This document shows positions 50,007-59,900 of a stretch of 64,000 bases of DNA, piece after piece. The stretch comes from Corynebacterium sp. Lineage in GTDB: Bacteria; Actinomycetota; Actinomycetes; Mycobacteriales; Mycobacteriaceae. Position numbers and translations under genes: made by a program. The notes below the pieces were generated by a model that was not told the DNA's origin, searched no databases, and saw nothing but the letters and a program-made list of their open reading frames with translations. Where the stretch lies: positions 1 through 64,000 of the forward strand of contig NZ_JALAGU010000050.1 of assembly GCF_022712275.1 (NCBI RefSeq), written 5' to 3'. Numbering within the stretch: position 1 is the first letter of the stretch; each line of letters opens with the position of its first letter.

Positions 50007-51559
50007 GCACCGGCCCGGTCGATCCCCGGCTGCTGTCCCTCTCCACCCCGACCCGGCGGTGGACCGTCCTCCTCGCGGTGGTGACGGCCCTGCGCACCGG
50101 CGCACTCGTGGCGTCCGGCGTCCTGCTGGGGACGACAGCGGCCGCGGTCGTCACCGACCACACCGGTCCCGCCGGCCACCGCGCCGCCCTGGTGACCCTC
50201 TGCGTCCTCGTCCCGGTCCAGGCCGGGCTGGCGTGGGCGGAGAAGAGGTTCAGTCACCGTGCTGCGGTGCAGGCGACCGAGGACCTGCGGCTCCGCGCCC
50301 TCGACACGCTGGCCCACCGCGACCCCCGCACCGTCGACCGGGCGACCTGGCGCACCCTGCTCACCGACGGGGTCGAGGGGCTGGGCCCCTACCTCACCGG
50401 ATACCTGCCCGCACTGGTGTCCACTGCGTTGGCGACCCCGGCTGTGCTCCTCGTCGTGTGGTTCCTGGACGCCGGCTCCGCCCTCATCGCGGTGATCACC
50501 CTGCCGCTGATCCCGGTGTTCATGTGGCTCGTCGGCACGCTGACCGCCGGACGCACCGAGAAGAAGCTCGCCGCCCTCGGCATCCTCTCCGACCAGCTGC
50601 TCGACCTGGTTTCCGGACTGCCGACCCTGCGCGCCCTCGGCCGACTCCACGCCCCGGTCGCCGAGGTGCAACGACTGTCCGACCGCCACCGCCGGTCCAC
50701 CGTGCAGGTCCTGCAGATCGCCTTCCTCTCGTCGATGGTGCTGGAGTTCCTGGCCACACTGTCGATCGCGCTGGTCGCCGTCGGCATCGGTTTCCGCCTG
50801 CTCGACGGGTCGATGACGCTGGCCGCCGGGCTGACGGTGATGATCATCATCCCGGAGGTCTACACCCCGGTCCGCCAGGTCGGTGCCCGGTTCCACGATG
50901 CCCGTGACGGCATGGTCGCCGTCGACCGGATCCTCACACTGCTGGACGGCGGGGACGGTCCGGTCGCCCCGGCCACGTCAACAGTCACGTCAACAGCCAC
51001 GGGTGATCCCGCCTGGCCCGGACTGACCGTCACCTTCCGCCATCTGCACGCCACCGGACGCGACGGAGACCGTCCCCGGGACGTCACCGGTACCGCCCGC
51101 CCCGGTCAGCTCACCGTGCTCACCGGGCCGAACGGGGCCGGCAAGTCCACCGCCCTGCTCGCCCTGCTCGGCATCGCCACCGAGGGGGTGGACGGCACCG
51201 CCACGGTCACCGACTCCGGCACCGCCCTCACCGGCCCTGATCTGTGGGAACGGACCTCCTATCTGCCGCAACGACCCGTCCTCGACACCGTGGACGCCAC
51301 CTCCGTCGGCGACACCTCCGGCCTCTCCCTGGGCCAGCGGCAACGCCACGCGCTCACCGCCGAACTCGACCGGGGACGCGCCACCGGCCGTGGCCTGCTG
51401 CTCCTCGACGAACCGACCGCCCACCTCGACACCGCCAACGCGCAGCTCATGCTCGACGCACTCACCCGGCGCGCCGCCGAAGGGGCGACAGTCCTCGTCG
51501 CCTCCCACGACCCGCTCGTCACCGCGGCCGCCGACCACCGGATCGAGGTGAGGTCATGA
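50003..51559 (+). CDS. cydD: ABC transporter for bd oxidase assembly, CydD
   Basis: 518 residues from the ATG at 50003, overlapping the cydB stop. Six membrane helices in the first 320 residues (TLRALGRL exporter-type loop), then an ATPase domain: Walker A LTGPNGAGKST, signature LSLGQRQR and Walker B LLLLDEPTAHLD. With CydC it exports thiols or haem needed to assemble cytochrome bd. Confidence 0.93.
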   Translation: MSTGPVDPRLLSLSTPTRRWTVLLAVVTALRTGALVASGVLLGTTAAAVVTDHTGPAGHRAALVTLCVLVPVQAGLAWAEKRFSHRAAVQATEDLRLRALDTLAHRDPRTVDRATWRTLLTDGVEGLGPYLTGYLPALVSTALATPAVLLVVWFLDAGSALIAVITLPLIPVFMWLVGTLTAGRTEKKLAALGILSDQLLDLVSGLPTLRALGRLHAPVAEVQRLSDRHRRSTVQVLQIAFLSSMVLEFLATLSIALVAVGIGFRLLDGSMTLAAGLTVMIIIPEVYTPVRQVGARFHDARDGMVAVDRILTLLDGGDGPVAPATSTVTSTATGDPAWPGLTVTFRHLHATGRDGDRPRDVTGTARPGQLTVLTGPNGAGKSTALLALLGIATEGVDGTATVTDSGTALTGPDLWERTSYLPQRPVLDTVDATSVGDTSGLSLGQRQRHALTAELDRGRATGRGLLLLDEPTAHLDTANAQLMLDALTRRAAEGATVLVASHDPLVTAAADHRIEVRS

Positions 51560-53196
51560 GCACCCGAACCACACTGACCGCCCTGCGGACCGCCCGGCCA
51601 CTGACCGGGCTGCGGACCCGTGACCTGGTGGGACCGGTCGCCGCCGGGACGGCGACACTGCTGGCGTCCCTCACCTTGACGGTCGTCTCCGCGTGGTTGA
51701 TCACCCGCGCCTGGCAGATGCCACCGGTGATGGACCTCACCGTGGCGGTGACCGCGGTCCGCGCACTCGGCATCTCCCGGGCGGCATTCCGTTACACTGA
51801 CCGGCTGGCGTCCCACCGGCTCGCACTGCGTTGCGCGGGAACTGCCCGTGCCACGGCGTACCGGCGGCTGGCCGGGGCACCGGTGTCCCGGACCGCCGCG
51901 CTGGGGCGGGGTGAGCTCGTCACCCGCCTCACCGATGACATCGACGCCGTCGCCGACGTCATCGTCCGCTCCGTGGTCCCGACCCTCGTCGCGGCGACCA
52001 CCGGTATTCTCGCCGTCGGATTCACCGCGGCACTGTCTGTCCCCGCCGCGACAGTCCTGACCTGCGGACTTCTCGTCGCCGGCATCGGTGCCCCCTGGGC
52101 CGTCTCCCGGTCGGTCCGTACCGCCGAGGCCCGTCGGGCCGGGGCCGGTGACCGCTGGGCCGCCGCAGTCGACCGGGTGCTCACCGACTCTGCTGCTCTG
52201 CGGGTGCGCGGCACACTGCGTCCTGCCCTCGCCGAGGCCGGGGACGCCGCCCGGGGGCTCTCCGCGGCCGAGGAGTCCGGCGCCCCGGCGCGGGCCGCCG
52301 GCGCTGGACTGTCCGTGTTCGCCTCCGCCGCGACAGTGGTCGGCGTCCTGGTAGTTGCCACCGTCGGCTACCTCGACGGTGGGGCTCCGGTGCACTCCCC
52401 GCAGTGGTTCGGGGTGCTCGTGCTGCTGGCCACCACCGCTTTCGAGGCGACCTCTGCCCTGCCCGAGGCCGCTGAGGCCGCGACGAGGGCTACCGGGGCA
52501 GCCACCCGCCTCGCCGCGCTCACCGACCCGGAGGAACTGCCGGTACCTGCGGTGGTGGGCTCCACCCATGTCTCCGACACCCCGCACCTGCAGGCGTCCG
52601 GTCTGGGATACGGCCATGGGAGGACGCTCGGCACCGTGGACCTGGACCTGCCCTGCGGGTCGCGGCACACGGTGACCGCGGCGTCCGGTACCGGAAAGAC
52701 CACACTGCTGCTCACCCTCGCGGGGCTGCTACCGCCGCGGGAAGGGCAGGTCACCCTCGACGGCGTGCTGGTCGACGGGATCGACCCGGAGCTGCTGCAC
52801 CGGACGGTCGCCTACCTGCCGGAGGACGCGCACATCTTCGCCACGACCGTGCGGGACAATCTCGCCGTCGGTGCGCCGGATGCCCCGGACGACCTCATGC
52901 TGTCCGTCCTGGAGGCCGTGGGGCTGTCCGGGTGGGTGGCCGGACTGCCTGGGGGACTGACTGGGGGACTGTCCACCATGCTGGTCGACGGGGTGGAGAG
53001 TCTGTCCGGTGGGCAGCGTCGGCGGCTGCTGCTGGCCCGGATGCTGCTCACCGATGCCCCGGTGCTGCTGCTCGACGAGCCCTTCGAGCACCTGGACGCC
53101 GAGGGGACCGTCGAGCTGGACGAGCTGCTGGCGTCCGACCGTCTGCCGGGGACTCGGCCGGTGCGGACGCTCGTCGTGGTGCGGCACCCGCGGTAG
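51556..53196 (+). CDS. cydC: ABC transporter for bd oxidase assembly, CydC
   Basis: 546 residues from ATG at 51556, overlapping the cydD stop. Membrane domain to about residue 310, ATPase domain with Walker A AASGTGKTT, signature SLSGGQRRR and LLLDEPFEHLD. The half-transporter partner of CydD. Last gene of the operon; the 94-bp repeat copy 2 follows 27 bases later. Confidence 0.93.
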   Translation: MSTRTTLTALRTARPLTGLRTRDLVGPVAAGTATLLASLTLTVVSAWLITRAWQMPPVMDLTVAVTAVRALGISRAAFRYTDRLASHRLALRCAGTARATAYRRLAGAPVSRTAALGRGELVTRLTDDIDAVADVIVRSVVPTLVAATTGILAVGFTAALSVPAATVLTCGLLVAGIGAPWAVSRSVRTAEARRAGAGDRWAAAVDRVLTDSAALRVRGTLRPALAEAGDAARGLSAAEESGAPARAAGAGLSVFASAATVVGVLVVATVGYLDGGAPVHSPQWFGVLVLLATTAFEATSALPEAAEAATRATGAATRLAALTDPEELPVPAVVGSTHVSDTPHLQASGLGYGHGRTLGTVDLDLPCGSRHTVTAASGTGKTTLLLTLAGLLPPREGQVTLDGVLVDGIDPELLHRTVAYLPEDAHIFATTVRDNLAVGAPDAPDDLMLSVLEAVGLSGWVAGLPGGLTGGLSTMLVDGVESLSGGQRRRLLLARMLLTDAPVLLLDEPFEHLDAEGTVELDELLASDRLPGTRPVRTLVVVRHPR

Positions 53197-53223
53197 AGAC
53201 AGGCGTCCGAAGCAGGCGCGGCA

Positions 53224-53317
53224 ACATTGTGCACTCTCAACACTGCCAACCAACATGAAACGTACCGGTCAAAGAGTTTTCCGGGTTCCATAGTCCCCGT
53301 CACAGCATGCATAATGT
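53224..53317 (+). repeat. 94-bp repeat, copy 2 (downstream of cydC)
   Basis: Begins ACATTGTGCA and ends TGCATAATGT. Same 94-bp length and orientation as copy 1, aligned without gaps and identical at roughly 70 percent of positions by eye, best at both ends and around CATGAAACGT. It lies between the convergent cydC and GntR-type genes, the only gene-free DNA there. Confidence 0.75.
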
Positions 53318-53357
53318 TTGAGCGGATGGGCGTTTGGCCGGGCGGGGCCCCGCCGGC

Positions 53358-54905
53358 TCACCCTTCAGTCAGCCGTTCCCACAGGGACACGTCGAAGCGC
53401 ATCCCGGTGCGACCGGCACGGCTTGAACCCCCACCTGAACCGCTCCGGGCACCACCGCCTCCCACCTGGGATGCCGCACTCATGTGCCGCACGGCGTTGT
53501 CCAGCTTCGAGCGCCAGGTCCACACCGCAACCTCGGCGTCCCCGGTGATCAGTGCCGCCATGATCCGCCGGTCGTCGGCGAGGATGCGGGGCACCGCCTG
53601 GCCGTAGTTGAGCTGCAGCACCGAGATGAACATCTGCAGCCGCAGCGTGAGCGAATGAAAGGTCCGGGCGGACTGCGTCAGACCGGACGCCTCGGCGAGT
53701 TCCTGCTGGAAGTACAGGTCAGCCTGGTCGACCCGTTCGGCGTCCCCCCGGGTGACCGCGGCCTCGAGAGTCCGCAGGGCGGTCTGCGGGGCAAGCAGCC
53801 GATACCGCGGACGGCTCGCACAGGCCCGCAGCAGTACCGTGCCGACCTGTAGTCGGGCGGCGTAGAGGTCGATGATGTCGGCTCCGGTGACCAGCGGCAG
53901 GGAGAACACGCCGTTGCGGGAGACCAGCAGGCCGTCATCGACGAGCCGGCGCATCGCCGCGAGCACCGCCGACTGCCGTAGGCCCATATGGGTGGCCAGA
54001 ACCACGCTGGTCACCCGGTCGCCGGCCGAGTACCCCGCATCGGTGATCTCCTTGCGCAGGGCGATGGCAACCTGCTCGGCCATCGAGAGTTCACCCACGA
54101 CCGGTGTCGGGTAGGGCGGGGACGCCGATCGTTCTGAGTCAGAATGAGGGTCATTTCCTGCGGTCGGTGAAACTTCACCGTAACCCTGGCCGGGCCCCTC
54201 GACGACGCCCCGACGACTCCACCGCACCCCGTGGAGCCCCTGCCCCGCCCGGACCGACAGGGCGGTCAACAGGGCGCCGGGCACCGCGTCCACCGAGCGT
54301 CCGCAGGCACCGAACAATCCGGCGATCCGCGCGAGGAACACCTCCCACGACTGGCGGCCCGGCTCCCAGTACACCCGGACCGATCCCGGGCCCAGCTCCG
54401 GATCCGGGTCCGCCGAGGGCTGTTCGGCCGGGCGGTCAGCATCCCAGGCCCGCTCCAGTTCCTCGGCCCCCGGCGCACGCCAGGTGGTCGGCCAGGTGTC
54501 CGCCCCGGAGATCCGGAGTGCAGCCATGACCGCGGTGGCCCGGCGCTCGAAGGCCCTGACCTCACCGACGACATCCTCGCCACCGTCAGTGAAGTCGATA
54601 CGGATCCGGGGGAAGTCGACGACAAAGGCCGCCAGCCGCAACGTCCGGCGCCCGGAAAGGCCGGACAGATCGGGCACAGTGGGGGCGCCGGGACCACCTT
54701 CCCCGTCGCCGACCCCACGGATCCGACGCATCGACCGGCTCACCAGAGGCTGACTGATACCGGTCATCATCGAGATCCGGCGGGTGGAGTACTCCCGGCT
54801 GCCGACGCGCGGCCCCGCACCGGCGAGCACACCGGCGACGATGGCGTCCGCCTGCTCCTGGATCCGGGGGCGCCCCCGATGCGGATCCTGCCGACCTTTA
54901 TCCAT
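53358..54905 (-). CDS. GntR/FCD regulator with an extra N-terminal HTH
   Basis: About 515 residues from ATG at 54905. Residues about 15-75 hold one HTH (YSTRRISMMTGISQPLVSRS). Then comes a domain of about 150 residues with LAAFVVDFPRIRIDF, and after a linker a second, GntR-type winged helix (AEQVAIALRKEITDAGYSAG; MGLRQSAVLAAMRRLVDDGL) and an FCD effector domain. Normal FadR/GntR proteins are about 230 residues, so this is a fusion. Divergent from putA, which it probably regulates (inference). Confidence 0.8.
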   Translation of the reverse strand: MDKGRQDPHRGRPRIQEQADAIVAGVLAGAGPRVGSREYSTRRISMMTGISQPLVSRSMRRIRGVGDGEGGPGAPTVPDLSGLSGRRTLRLAAFVVDFPRIRIDFTDGGEDVVGEVRAFERRATAVMAALRISGADTWPTTWRAPGAEELERAWDADRPAEQPSADPDPELGPGSVRVYWEPGRQSWEVFLARIAGLFGACGRSVDAVPGALLTALSVRAGQGLHGVRWSRRGVVEGPGQGYGEVSPTAGNDPHSDSERSASPPYPTPVVGELSMAEQVAIALRKEITDAGYSAGDRVTSVVLATHMGLRQSAVLAAMRRLVDDGLLVSRNGVFSLPLVTGADIIDLYAARLQVGTVLLRACASRPRYRLLAPQTALRTLEAAVTRGDAERVDQADLYFQQELAEASGLTQSARTFHSLTLRLQMFISVLQLNYGQAVPRILADDRRIMAALITGDAEVAVWTWRSKLDNAVRHMSAASQVGGGGARSGSGGGSSRAGRTGMRFDVSLWERLTEG

Positions 54906-54998
54906 GCAGAACAGTCTTCCACAGATTTCTGACTCATAACCCACGGTTCATTGCCCGCCCCACTTTCACCCCACCGGATTCAGCTGCAGACTGCCCCC

Positions 54999-57900
54999 AT
55001 GAACACCAATAACTCCCAGAACGCCCAGAACGCCCAGAACGCCCGGAACGCCGCCCACACCGCCACCGCCGTCAACACCGCGGTCGACCCGGCGGACATC
55101 GCCGGCCTCGCGGAGCTCGCCGACAAGGCCACCGCGAAGGTCACCACCTGGCTGACCGCCGCCCGGTCCGACGCCACCCGTGGCAGGAACACCGGTGCGG
55201 CCAAGCGCCTCGCCGCCGTCCTTTCCGACCCGAACGGCCTCGATTTCACCGTCGGCTTCGTCGACCGCGTCGTCCGCACCGAGGACCGGGACGCCGCCGC
55301 GAAGGCCCTGGCCGACCTCGGCGAGATCACCCCGAAGACCCTCTCCTGGCTCGATCGGGCGCAGATCAGAGCAGGTTCCGTACTCGCCACGACCCTTCCA
55401 CAGATCGTCATCCCCACGGCGAAGTCCCGCATCCGGCAGATGGTCGGCCACATGATCGTGGACGCCAATGACAGGCCGCTGGGCAAGGCCGTCGCCGAGC
55501 TCACCGCCGGCGGCCAGCGGCTGAACATCAACCTCCTCGGTGAGGCCGTGCTCGGTGAGGAGGAGGCCGACCACCACCTCGCCGAGACCCGACGCCTCGT
55601 CTCCCGCCCCGATGTGGACTACGTGTCGATCAAGGCGTCCTCCGTGGCGTCCCAGATCAACCTCTGGGGCTATGAGGAGTCCGTCGACTACGTCGTCGAC
55701 CGCCTCGCCCCGCTGTATATCGAGGCGGCGAAGGCGCCGAAGGGTTCGAAGTTCATCAACCTCGACATGGAGGAGTACCACGACCTCCGGCTCACCATCG
55801 ACGTTTTCAAACGCCTGCTCAGCCTGCCCGAGACGAAGGACCTTGAGGCCGGCATCGTGCTGCAGGCCTACCTGCCGGACGCCCTCGGCGCGATCCAGGA
55901 ACTCTCCGCCTTCGGTGCGCAGCGCGTGGAGAACGACGGTGCCGGGATCAAGGTCCGCCTGGTCAAGGGCGCGAACCTGGCGATGGAGACCGTCCACGCC
56001 GAAATGCAGGGCTGGCCGAACGTCACCTGCGCCTCGAAGCAGGCCACGGACGCCAACTACAAGCGCGTCCTGCACTGGGCGCTGCACCGCGAGAACCTCA
56101 CCGGCCTGCGCCTCGGCGTCGCCGGCCACAACCTCTTCGACATCGCCTTCGCCCACACGTTGTCCGTCGAGCGTGGCGTGGCTGACCGGGTCGAGTTCGA
56201 GATGCTGCAGGGCATGGCCAACGACCAGGCCGAGGCCGTGAGCCAGGATGTCGGCCAGCTGCTGCTCTACGTCCCGGCGGTGCGCCCCCAGGAATTCGAC
56301 GTGGCGGTGTCCTACCTGGTCAGGCGACTGGAGGAGAACTCTGCGACGGTGAACTTCATGTCCGGCGTCTTCGACATCGCCCCGGGCAACGAGACCTTCC
56401 GCCGCGAGGAGAAGCGGTTCCGCGCCTCGCTGGCCGACCTGGAGGTGCTGCTCTCCCACGACGGCTACACCGCCCCCGGTCCGAACCACCTGCAGGACCG
56501 TGGCGCCGAGGTGCTGGAGGACGCCACCGCCGCGTCCTACGCCGACGCCCCGCTGCCCGCCTTCGCCAATGAGCCGGACACGAACCCGTCACTGCCCGCC
56601 AACCAGGCGTGGGCGGCGTCCGCCATCGCGGACGCCACCTCCGACGGTTTCCTCGACGCCCTCACCACCCCGGAATCCGTGCAGGACGCCGACATCGACC
56701 CCCTGGTGACCTCGGTCGCCGCCGCGGCCGTCGAGTGGGCTGAGCGTCCAGCGCGTGAGCGGGCGGCGATCCTGTACCGCACCGCTGACATCCTCGCCGA
56801 CCGGCGCGGACACCTGATCTCGGTCGCCGCCGCCGAGGTCGGCAAGTCCGTCCAGCAGGCCGATGTGGAGATCTCCGAGGCCATCGATTTCGCCCGCTAC
56901 TACGCGCACTGCGCCGAGGCCCTGGCCGAGGTCCGCAACGCGACCTTCACCCCGGACCGCGTCGTCCTGGTGACCCCGCCCTGGAACTTCCCGCTGGCCA
57001 TCCCGGCCGGCGGTACCTTCGCCGCGCTGGCCGCCGGTGCCGGTGTGATCCACAAGCCGTCGAAGCCGACCCCGCACTGCTCCATGGAGATCCTCGAGGC
57101 ACTGTGGGACGCCGGTGTGCCACGTGAGCTGCTGCGCGGTGTGTACCCCGCCAAGCGGTCCGTCGGGCAGACCCTCGTCTCCCACGAGGGCATCGACCGG
57201 GTGATCCTCACCGGGTCCTCGGAGACCGCCGCGATGTTCAGCTCCTGGCGCCCCGGCCTGCAGATCAACGGCGAGACCTCGGGCAAGAACGCCATCATCG
57301 TCACCCCCTCGGCCGACCGTGACCTGGCTGTCGCCGACCTGGTGGCGTCCGCGTTCGGGCATGCGGGGCAGAAGTGCTCCGCGGCGTCCCTCGGCATTCT
57401 CGTCGGCACGGTCTACGAGTCGGAGCGGTTCCTGCGCCAGCTGGTGGACGCCGCGAAGTCGATGATCGTCGACTGGCCGACGAACCTGCGGGCGACGATG
57501 GGCCCGCTCACCGAGCTGCCGTCCGACAAGCTGGAGCGTGCGCTGACCACCCTGGAGCCGGGCGAGAAGTGGCTGGTGGAGCCGCGGCAGCTCGACGACA
57601 CCGGGCGGCTGTGGTCCCCGGGCATCCGGGCGGACGTGAAGCCGGAGTCCTTCTTCCACCTCACCGAGGTCTTCGGCCCGGTGCTCGGACTCATGCGCGC
57701 CGACACCCTGGAGGAGGCCATCGAGCTGCAGAACGCCACCGACTTCGGCCTGACCGGCGGCATCCACTCCCTCGATGTCGCGGAGGTGCGGCAGTGGGCG
57801 GACAAGGTGCGCGTCGGCAACGCCTACGTCAACCGCGGGATCACCGGCGCGATCGTGCAGCGGCAGTCCTTCGGCGGCTGGAAGAAGTCCTCGGTCGGCC

Positions 57901-58625
57901 TGGGGTCGAAGGCCGGCGGCCCGAACTACGTCATGCTCATGGGTACGTGGTCCGACGCCGTGACCAAGCCCGTCGAGGTCGGTGTGGCCACCGGTTCCGG
58001 TGCGGTGGACGCCTTCCTCGGCGCCGTGTCCCACGGTGAGCACGCCCTGTCCGCCGATGATCTGGCGTGGCTCACCACCGCCGCAGTGGATGACGCCGCT
58101 GCCTGGTCGGAGGAGTTCGGCACCCCGCGCGACCTCTCGGGCCTGCAGTCCGAGGCGAACATCTTCCGCTACCGTCCGGCGGAGGTCGTGCTGCGGGTCA
58201 GCGCGGACGCCACGGCGGTCAAGGTGGCGCGTGCCCTCGTCGCGGCGTCCCGCGCCGGTGCGACGGTCCAGGTCATCGCCGCTCCCTCGGTGTCCGCGGA
58301 CGTGAACTCGGTGCTGACCGCCGCGGGCCAGCTGGGCTTCACCTTCACTGTGCTGGACGACGACACCTTCACCGCCCAGCTGCACCTCGGTGCCCTCGAC
58401 GATGACGCCTCGGCCCGCGTCCGCTACGTCGGTTCGGTGCCTGCCGCCACGCGGAAGACCATGGCAGGACGCCCCGAGGTCGCTCTCCTGGATGACGAGG
58501 TGACCGCCTCAGGTCGGGTGGAGCTGCGCCTGTGGCTCAAGGAGCAGGCGTTCGCCATGACCCTGCACCGCTTCGGCAACCCGGCCCCGGCCTTCCACGC
58601 GCTGGCCACCGAGCTGAAGGGGTAG
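54999..58625 (+). CDS. putA: Bifunctional proline dehydrogenase/P5C dehydrogenase
   Basis: 1208 residues. Oxidises proline to glutamate. An N-terminal Asn/Ala/Gln repeat (NAQNAQNARNAAH) precedes the proline dehydrogenase barrel (about 130-480, with KGANLAMETVHAE and LRLGVAGHNL). The aldehyde dehydrogenase domain has Cys793 (GHAGQKCSAAS), NGETSGKN and the TPPWNFPLAIP motif. No ribbon-helix-helix domain, so it is not itself a repressor; control probably comes from the divergent GntR-type protein. An earlier in-frame ATG at 54951 is less likely. Confidence 0.95.
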   Translation: MNTNNSQNAQNAQNARNAAHTATAVNTAVDPADIAGLAELADKATAKVTTWLTAARSDATRGRNTGAAKRLAAVLSDPNGLDFTVGFVDRVVRTEDRDAAAKALADLGEITPKTLSWLDRAQIRAGSVLATTLPQIVIPTAKSRIRQMVGHMIVDANDRPLGKAVAELTAGGQRLNINLLGEAVLGEEEADHHLAETRRLVSRPDVDYVSIKASSVASQINLWGYEESVDYVVDRLAPLYIEAAKAPKGSKFINLDMEEYHDLRLTIDVFKRLLSLPETKDLEAGIVLQAYLPDALGAIQELSAFGAQRVENDGAGIKVRLVKGANLAMETVHAEMQGWPNVTCASKQATDANYKRVLHWALHRENLTGLRLGVAGHNLFDIAFAHTLSVERGVADRVEFEMLQGMANDQAEAVSQDVGQLLLYVPAVRPQEFDVAVSYLVRRLEENSATVNFMSGVFDIAPGNETFRREEKRFRASLADLEVLLSHDGYTAPGPNHLQDRGAEVLEDATAASYADAPLPAFANEPDTNPSLPANQAWAASAIADATSDGFLDALTTPESVQDADIDPLVTSVAAAAVEWAERPARERAAILYRTADILADRRGHLISVAAAEVGKSVQQADVEISEAIDFARYYAHCAEALAEVRNATFTPDRVVLVTPPWNFPLAIPAGGTFAALAAGAGVIHKPSKPTPHCSMEILEALWDAGVPRELLRGVYPAKRSVGQTLVSHEGIDRVILTGSSETAAMFSSWRPGLQINGETSGKNAIIVTPSADRDLAVADLVASAFGHAGQKCSAASLGILVGTVYESERFLRQLVDAAKSMIVDWPTNLRATMGPLTELPSDKLERALTTLEPGEKWLVEPRQLDDTGRLWSPGIRADVKPESFFHLTEVFGPVLGLMRADTLEEAIELQNATDFGLTGGIHSLDVAEVRQWADKVRVGNAYVNRGITGAIVQRQSFGGWKKSSVGLGSKAGGPNYVMLMGTWSDAVTKPVEVGVATGSGAVDAFLGAVSHGEHALSADDLAWLTTAAVDDAAAWSEEFGTPRDLSGLQSEANIFRYRPAEVVLRVSADATAVKVARALVAASRAGATVQVIAAPSVSADVNSVLTAAGQLGFTFTVLDDDTFTAQLHLGALDDDASARVRYVGSVPAATRKTMAGRPEVALLDDEVTASGRVELRLWLKEQAFAMTLHRFGNPAPAFHALATELKG

Positions 58626-58669
58626 GTTCCCGGCATTCCCCCAACGGGCCAACCGTCCCCTACCGGGTT

Positions 58670-58747
58670 TGCGCCGACATTCAGCCCGTTCCGTGGCACT
58701 GATGGCCCGATCTGTCGGCGCAGACTCGGCGCAGACTCGGCGCAGAC
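58670..58747. repeat. Inverted and tandem repeats between putA and the SDR gene
   Basis: TGCGCCGACA (58670-58679) and TGTCGGCGCA (58713-58722) are inverted across 33 bases, and the unit CGGCGCAGACT is repeated three times from 58716 to 58747. They lie between two convergent stops and may form a bidirectional terminator. Confidence 0.6.
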
Positions 58748-58753
58748 CTTCCC

Positions 58754-59521
58754 CTACGCCTTGAGGTTCTGGTCCACCGGCCGGATCATCACCGTGTCGA
58801 CGTCCATGTGCGCCGGCCGGTCCGCGACCCACCGAACAGTCTCGGCGATGTCCTCGGCCTGCAGGTTGATGACGTCCTCGTACACCGCGTCCGCCTTCGC
58901 GGCGTCCCCCTTGAAGCGGTTGAGGCTGAACTCGGTCTCCACCCGGCCCGGGTCGATCTGGCAGACACGCACGCCCTTCTCCGCGAACTCGATGCGCATG
59001 ACGTCACTCAGCGCGGTCTCGCCGAACTTCGCGGCATTGTAACCGGCCCCGCCACGGTAGCCCCAGCGTCCCGCGATGGAGACGATGTTGATGACCTGCG
59101 GGGCGGGCGTCCTCGTCAGTTCACCGAACAGCGCCTGCGTGACCTGCAGCGTGCCGATGACATTCGCCTCGTACATCCAGCGCCAGTCCTCGACGTCCCC
59201 GTCGACGACACTGTCGAGCCCCCGGGCGCCGCCGGCGTTGTTGACCAGCAGATCCACCCCGCCGAACTCGGCGACGCGGGCGGCCAGGTCAGCCACCGAC
59301 TCCTTGTCGGTGACGTCCACCTTCACGATGTGGGTGGTGGCGTCCGGCGCCTCCTCGTTGATGCGGGACGCCACGGCCTCCAGCTTCTCCGGACGCCGCG
59401 ACGCGAGGACCACGTCCCATCCGTCGACGGCCAGCGAGACGGCGGTGGCCTCCCCGATACCGGCGGAGGCTCCGGTGACAACGGCGAGGCGGCGGTATGA
59501 GGTCTGGTTCTCAGCAGTCAT
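58754..59521 (-). CDS. Short-chain dehydrogenase/reductase
   Basis: 255 residues from ATG at 59521. Classical SDR: cofactor motif VTGASAGIGEA, LLVNNAGGARG, catalytic Ser in INIVSIAGRWG and YNAAK (Tyr and Lys). Arg-containing ASRRPEK after the second strand suggests NADP. Close in pattern to YdfG-like serine/3-hydroxy acid dehydrogenases; substrate unknown. Confidence 0.92.
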   Translation of the reverse strand: MTAENQTSYRRLAVVTGASAGIGEATAVSLAVDGWDVVLASRRPEKLEAVASRINEEAPDATTHIVKVDVTDKESVADLAARVAEFGGVDLLVNNAGGARGLDSVVDGDVEDWRWMYEANVIGTLQVTQALFGELTRTPAPQVINIVSIAGRWGYRGGAGYNAAKFGETALSDVMRIEFAEKGVRVCQIDPGRVETEFSLNRFKGDAAKADAVYEDVINLQAEDIAETVRWVADRPAHMDVDTVMIRPVDQNLKA

Positions 59522-59570
59522 GTGGGCGATCGTACCGCCCGCCCCTCCGCCACCCGCTAGGCTCAGAGCC

Positions 59571-59876
59571 ATGACCGCCCTGAGCAGCCTGAAGACCCGC
59601 ACCGCGCACGCGAAGAACGTCGCCCTGACCCGCGCGCAGATCGACCGCCCGGTCCTGGCCGGCAAGGTGATCCGGAAGCTCACCGGTTCCAGCGGGAAGA
59701 AGACCTCCGGGAAGGACGCCACCTCCGCGTCTCCGGAGCACGCGGCCCACATCAGCGGGGTCGAGGCGGCGAAGCTCGCCGCCGGCGTGCCGGACGCACC
59801 TGTCACCGAGGCCCCCACCAGGACCAACGGTATCGCGGCCGCGAAGCTCGCGGCCGGCGTCCCGGCAACTCACTGA
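59571..59876 (+). CDS. Small basic protein with a duplicated motif, 101 aa
   Basis: ATG at 59571 (MTALSSLKTRTAHAKNVALT...), divergent from the SDR gene across 49 bases. Basic N-terminal half with KLTGSSGKKTSGKDA, then two copies of AAKLAAGVP (EAAKLAAGVPDAP and AAAKLAAGVPATH). Codon use looks coding. No known family. Confidence 0.55.
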   Translation: MTALSSLKTRTAHAKNVALTRAQIDRPVLAGKVIRKLTGSSGKKTSGKDATSASPEHAAHISGVEAAKLAAGVPDAPVTEAPTRTNGIAAAKLAAGVPATH

Positions 59877-59900
59877 CCTGCGCACTTATAGGCCGGTTCG

